Shown here: positions 59,501 through 64,000 of the stretch, one piece after another
Position numbering within the stretch: the first letter of the stretch is position 1
How the letters are laid out: each line of letters begins with the position of its first letter
Assembly: GCF_001659605.2 (NCBI RefSeq)
Contig: NC_035170.2
Span: 4,836,001 to 4,900,000 of the forward strand
Length of the DNA stretch: 64,000 bases
Source: Manihot esculenta
Taxonomy: Eukaryota > Streptophyta > Magnoliopsida > Malpighiales > Euphorbiaceae
Direction of reading: 5' to 3'
Made by a program: the position numbers and the translations under genes
The notes under the pieces: generated by a model
Database searches by the model: none
What the model was told of the DNA's origin: nothing
Seen by the model: the letters and a program-made list of their open reading frames with translations, nothing else

Positions 59501-59975
59501 TTGAAGGAAAATTACCTAAATACACTTAGGTAATTTAAAAAAATTTTGGGGGCCACGTCAATGGGTACTAAATAATATGTATATTTAAAATTATATAGAT
59601 TAAAAATATAAATATTTAATATAGGTTAATGATATAATTTTCAAATAGATATGAATTAATAATTTTTTTAAAGATTTAGGGACTTAATAATATTTTTCTC
59701 ATTTATTTAGAATTGAAAGAAAATTACCTAAATACACCTAGATAATTTAAAAAATTTTATGGAGTCACGTCAATGGTTCCTAAATAATATGTATATTTAA
59801 AATTATATGAATTAAAAATATTTAATATAGATTAATGGTATAATTTTCAAATAGGGATGAACTAATAATTTTTTTAAAGATTTAGGTACTTAATAATAAT
59901 TTTTCTCTTATTTATTTAGAGTTGAAGAAAAATTACCTAAACATACCTAGGTAATTTAAAAAATTTTAGAGGGCC
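59345..59975. repeat. Three-copy tandem repeat, period about 206-215 bp
   Basis: The landmark GGTTAATGGTATAATTT and variants starts at 59409, 59624 and 59830. Each unit contains an AATAGGGATGAACTAATAA-type block (AATAGATATGAATT in the middle unit), GGGACTTAATAAT and a TACCTAAATACAC...GGTAATTTAAAAA block, with a GGCCACGTCAATGG or similar junction. The unit includes the right arm of the MITE at 59157-59500. Confidence 0.85.
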
Positions 59976-61522
59976 TATGGCCCCCTTGTCCCATTGTGGG
60001 TCTATCACTGGTGCTTTTCGACTGGTTGAGTGTGATTTTGATGATGAGGATGTGCAGTATAGCCTTGATGACTTACCAACTAAGAAGCTTGCTAAGACTT
60101 ATGTTTCGAAGACCTTAGTTCGGGACAGCCACGAGCACCTCAGTCCTGGGCATATTCAAGAAAGTGATTACCTCAGGGATCTGAGTTTGGTATGGTCTAT
60201 GTTCCTTCCTTTCTCACTAGTGCCTGTTCAATGTCTCCGGCCCCCGATTCTGCCTTTGCTTATGCCTTTCAGGTCGTTTATCTTCCACGGCCTTCCCCCT
60301 ATCCCTTGCTTCCTGGCAAATCTACTAGTGGTTAAGGTGTCATCTTGCCTTATGTATTTCTCTACTCTTTTCATCAGCTCTGCTAGAGTAGTGGGTGGCT
60401 TTCTACACAATGAGCCGAAAAACTTCGGGGAGGTGGTCCCTTTCTGCATGGCTTCCATTGCTCTGGCCTCATCGAGCTCAGGGATCTGCAAAGCCTCTGA
60501 GTAGAACCTGGATACGTACTCCCTCAGAAACTCATTTCTCCTTTGCCTGACCGTCTCTAGGTAGCTAATTTTTCTCTCCGTCGGGATCCCGACAATGAAT
60601 ATACTGATAAATACGATGGCTAGGTCTATGAAGTTTTTAATGCTTCTTGCTTCCAGGCTATTAAACTATACTCAGGCTAGTCTAATGAGGGTGGTAGGGA
60701 AGACCTTGCACATCAGGGTATCAGAGTGGGCCTACAACTCCATAATTGTCTTATAGTTCAAGACATGCTCCCGAGGGTTCCCCGTGCCGTCGTATGCTTC
60801 CATTGGCAGCATCATGAGCTTTTTAGGAATAATTTCTTGTTGCACCCATCTCACGAATGGGGATGAGGTCGGTAGTAGGGGCTGTTGTTTTTTCGTGCCC
60901 CCAGTTCTGCTAAGAGCTGCTCCTTCATCCTCTCCAGCTTCTAGTCTACATCTGTCTCTTCTCATCTCGGTCACTTTTTTAGGCGATAGTTTCTCTCTAA
61001 CTCTTCACTTTCTAATCTTCCTACTAGCTTAGAAGTATAGCTTTCAACTTTGTCATTCTCGATAAGCTCCCTTACCATTTGGGCCCTTGTTGTGGCCACA
61101 GTCTCATTTCTCCTGCTGGCCTCTCCATCTCCTTCATCTGTCCTCCTGTTACTCTGCTGAGGGATTTGGTGGTTTAGGATAGGTTAAGGTTTATTAACAT
61201 TGAATCCTTCGACTACGGGCGGTACATTCAATGGGGTATTAAGTTCCCTTTGCTGCAACATTTGCCCTAACCAATGTGCAGTATTTTGGAGTTGAATAGC
61301 CATGTTTTGTAGCTCTTGGTCAAACAGGGTAGTTGTAGGAACGGTCCCTGCCGAGCTCGGCGAGGGATTGAACAATATGGATGGTTGTTTCAATGGGGCT
61401 GTAAGGCTGCAAAATGAAAACTGTGGTCCTTCATGAGTAGAAGATGAGAACTTTGGTGATGAAAATATCATGTGAATATCATTTGGGGTGTTTCCGGTGT
61501 GGTTTTCGTCGTGGTTGACCAT
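59976..61522 (-). pseudogene. gag: Ty3 gag remnant, Tat-like
   Basis: Minus strand from ATG 61522 (MVNHDENHTGNTPNDIHMIF). The first open stretch ends at 61184. After stops and frame changes, pieces in the proper order are SPFVRWVQQEIIPKKLMMLP, MEAYDGTGNPREHVLNYKT (about 60,740-60,850), an LxSYLETVRQRRNEFLREYV-like stretch, and ALQIPELDEARAMEAMQKGT, LCRKPPTTLAELMKRVEKYI, RQDD (60,350-60,495). This succession (PKKLxMPxMExYDGTxDPxxHL ... LQIPELDExxAxxAFxxGL ... KPPxTxAELxxRAxxYIxxEd) is characteristic of plant Tat/Athila-type gag. No pol follows; the sequence breaks at the tandem repeat below 59976. Confidence 0.75.
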
Positions 61523-61583
61523 GTGAATCTCAGTGGGTATGATGAAGATGAGAACTTTGATGATGAAAATATCTTCCTTCGTT

Positions 61584-61599
61584 CCCACAGACGGCGTCA
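61584..61599 (-). other. Primer-binding-site region of the Tat-like element
   Basis: The minus strand reads TTGACGCCGTCTGTGG, one base off the TTGGCGCCGTCTGTGGG motif I know downstream of LTRs of many plant Ty3 elements. Confidence 0.6.
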
Positions 61600-61965
61600 A
61601 TCGATAATCTGAGATCCAATACATGAAAAAAGGGGTAGGGTATGTGTATCTGAGCTTAGTCTGAATGGTTCACGCCCTCTTCCTTTATTCTTTTTCCTTT
61701 TTGTCCTCTAGTGACGTGTAACCGTCATTCTACTACAGTACCACATGTCGTTATCATGCAGAGCCGTACATATAGACGTACTGCTCTTTTCTCCATCATT
61801 AGGCGGCTATTTTATCCTTCTGGCGCCTGTGTTAACATGATCCCAGATGTGGATGGGTCTATTCCTCACTAACCCATCAAGTCAGTTGAATTGAATCCCT
61901 CTCCGTCAGGCCCGAGCCCTATTCTGCCTAGCCTGCCCAAACGTGGTCTGGACTGCGTGCTAAAA
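61600..61965 (-). repeat. 5' LTR (partial) of the Tat-like element
   Basis: Adjoins the primer-binding region. It opens (plus strand) with TCGATAATCTGAGATCCA, which recurs as TTGATAATCTAAGATCCA at 63256, showing a second LTR-type copy there. The outer end is not visible. Confidence 0.5.
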
Positions 61966-63254
61966 AACAAACATGCGTATTGAATTTTGATATATGCATA
62001 TTAAAGGATAGACCTGTATATTGAATTTTGATGTGGTTACGGTCTGGCCCTCCAATATGGACTTGATTGTGGTTCAGACATCAAAGGCCTAGCAATCAGA
62101 AGTCCAATGATCATCACCTTCATTTAATGAAAAAATAATTTATATACTTTTTAGTCACTTTCATAATAAATGTACTTACAAATTATTTTTAACTAAATAC
62201 TTCAATTTTTATCTATCACTCATAAGCATCTATACTAAAAACACAACAATCTAAAAATATTTATAAATTCAAACTAACTTTTTAAACACTCGATGGCTAT
62301 AAACTACATTTTATAAGTTAAGCCAAACATCCTATTAGTCAACAATGATCAGGTGAAAGTGAATACTTTTTATTCCTATAATATGCCTCAACTCAACACA
62401 ACAACTAAGTGCGTGCCGAACTTTTTTTTGATTTATTTATTACTGAAATTCTTATATTATTTAGGATTAAACCATTAAAATTTGACTAAAATCCAAGCTT
62501 GCTAAATACTTAAAGAAAAATTCATAATAACTAACTATAAATTATATAAAAAAAATAAAAGATAATTTCACTTAATATTAATTATACACTAAATTTTATT
62601 GATTGTATTTTAAATTCTGTAAAATGACAAAATTAGTTTCAAAAATGAAAATAATTTTTTTATTTTATAAAAATTTAGAATACGGTTAATAAATTTTAAA
62701 ATATAATTGATAGCAATAAGGAATAAATTTTTACTTTTTTTATAGATTATTAATGATATAATTAATTTATATATAATTATTATAATAAGTTTAAATTTAA
62801 TTTAAATATTTAATAGATTAATCCAAATAATATTCGATCGATTCATTTTTATTCATATTATTTTTTCATTTGAAATAAATTTTAAAATAATAGAATTTAA
62901 TTGAAATTTTTTATTTTATATAAATTAATAATGAAATCAAATTAATTTATTTATAATTTATCCTTATTATTTTTTAAACTAAATATAAGTATTATGCTTA
63001 TAAATAATAATAATTTTTATGACATTGAATATATATTTTTGAAACCATTATTAATATTTTTAATAATATTTAGGATCTAGTCTTCGTAATTTTTTACCAT
63101 AAAAGACAATGTCAACTAAGATGAATTTTTTTAAAAAAAATTAACAAAATAATATAATAATTTTTCTAATAATAATATAAGAATATTTTAAGAATGCTCG
63201 TAAAATTGTTGCTTTAATATTACTGATGCAATAATTTGATAGCCATTTAAAATT
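61966..63254. other. AT-rich intergenic DNA, no gene recognised
   Basis: Slightly mixed to 62,340, then A/T-rich. Nothing supported. Confidence 0.6.
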
Positions 63255-63735
63255 GATAATCTAAGATCCAGAAAAGAAAAGGTTCGACTTTACAAGAGGT
63301 CTTTGTACTAAAAATAAAACTTAGTTTATGAGGAGGGTGTCTCCCTTTTTTATTCCACCTTTCCCTTGGCGTGTCACCAACCTTTCTGCCACAGGATCAC
63401 ACTTGCTGTCATATGGGTCCATACGTACGGATAATGTGGCGACCCTCTCTGTGTCAGGCGGCCATTTAATTCCCTCCAACGCGTGAGTGGACAGGATTAC
63501 GAAGTGACCAGACCTATTGTCCTTTCTTCTCATGACAGGGTTAGAGAGAAGGGGACTGATCCAGGTGGAGATTCGGTTTTAGGGCCCACTGGGCTGGGTC
63601 GGTCTGACTGGGGTCTGGATGGACTCTAGTCTTAAGGCTGAGTGGGTTGGTCCTGATTCATTCAAGAGACCGGAGGGCTTTTAAGTGATGAGTTGTCGTT
63701 ATGGGTCTGACCCCAGATCGGGATGGAGAAATCTA
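63255..63735 (-). repeat. Second LTR-like fragment of the Tat-like family
   Basis: Starts TTGATAATCTAAGATCCAG like the LTR end at 61601. It contains GTGTCAGGCGGCCATTTAAT and a GC-rich stretch with CTGGGCTGGGTCGG. The matching motifs at 26095 and 32490 make this the best reference copy for the scattered LTR scraps. Confidence 0.5.
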
Positions 63736-64000
63736 GCAGTCATAAAAAATTATTGTATAAAATTTTAATCTCTTTACCATATAATAATGTATTTTAATAA
63801 ATAGCTTATTATATTTTATAAATCTATAATTTTAATCTCTTTACCCTAAGCCATTCTCCATTAAATTAATGAATAAGGTTTGATGTATGGTTAATGATGG
63901 TAGTGAGGTCCAGCTTCAAGTAATTAGTCATTTGATTATTTTGGTAAAATAAAATTGAGAGCAATGTCATATTTCTGTTTAAGCTAACCTCAAAGCCTCT
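63736..64000. other. Intergenic DNA, no gene recognised
   Basis: A/T-rich sequence to the window end. Confidence 0.5.

Overview
The window is plant nuclear DNA, almost certainly from a dicot: very AT-rich intergenic sequence, nested LTR retrotransposons of plant Ty3 and Ty1 lineages, an L1-type LINE remnant, several MITEs and one conserved plant microRNA gene. I did not identify the species; a woody dicot such as a Euphorbiaceae member is only a guess. No intact protein-coding host gene is visible.

The one gene I am confident of is a MIR160 locus on the minus strand at about 19655-19770. miR160 guides cleavage of ARF10/16/17-type auxin response factor mRNAs. Its surroundings (about 16.8-20.6 kb) are single-copy-looking, non-coding sequence that probably holds the primary transcript and promoter.

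The rest is layered transposon sequence. Oldest layer: decayed Ty3 elements that look like the Tat lineage. There is a minus-strand gag remnant (60.0-61.5 kb) with an adjoining LTR, and several plus-strand remnants of a long coiled-coil ORF resembling the 'putative gypsy type transposon' extra ORF (1-960, 6.7-13.0 kb, 38.5-39.5 plus 49.5-50.0 kb, 55.6-58.4 kb). Opposite gag and plus-strand extra ORF fit minus-oriented elements carrying an antisense ORF next to the 3' LTR. Small LTR scraps of similar type occur at 4.0, 25.9, 32.5 and 63.3 kb.

Into that layer went a family with about 2.2-kb LTRs, TG...CA ends and 5-bp target duplications. Three are solo LTRs (7162-9468, 10003-12252, 55759-58001). 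One is a complete element (39533-49278, minus strand) with a gag-pol of the Tekay/Del chromovirus type, open except for one TAG; its two LTRs are nearly identical. The complete element sits inside a 267-bp short relative of its own LTR (39511-49528). All these LTRs carry arrays of a 13-bp interrupted palindrome, TTCGGC-G-GCCGAA, which contains the GCCGCC core of the GCC box on one strand and lies just upstream of a good TATA box.

A Ty1/copia element (50511-54627, minus strand) has 185-bp LTRs, an ATAAT target duplication, a single-frame polyprotein with four nonsense codons and a large in-frame gag deletion. An internally deleted Ty3 element lies at 33324-36358. MITEs lie at 2491-2894, 28101-28560, 30583-31036 and 59157-59500, the last followed by a threefold tandem repeat. 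The remaining long stretches are AT-rich intergenic DNA in which I recognise nothing.
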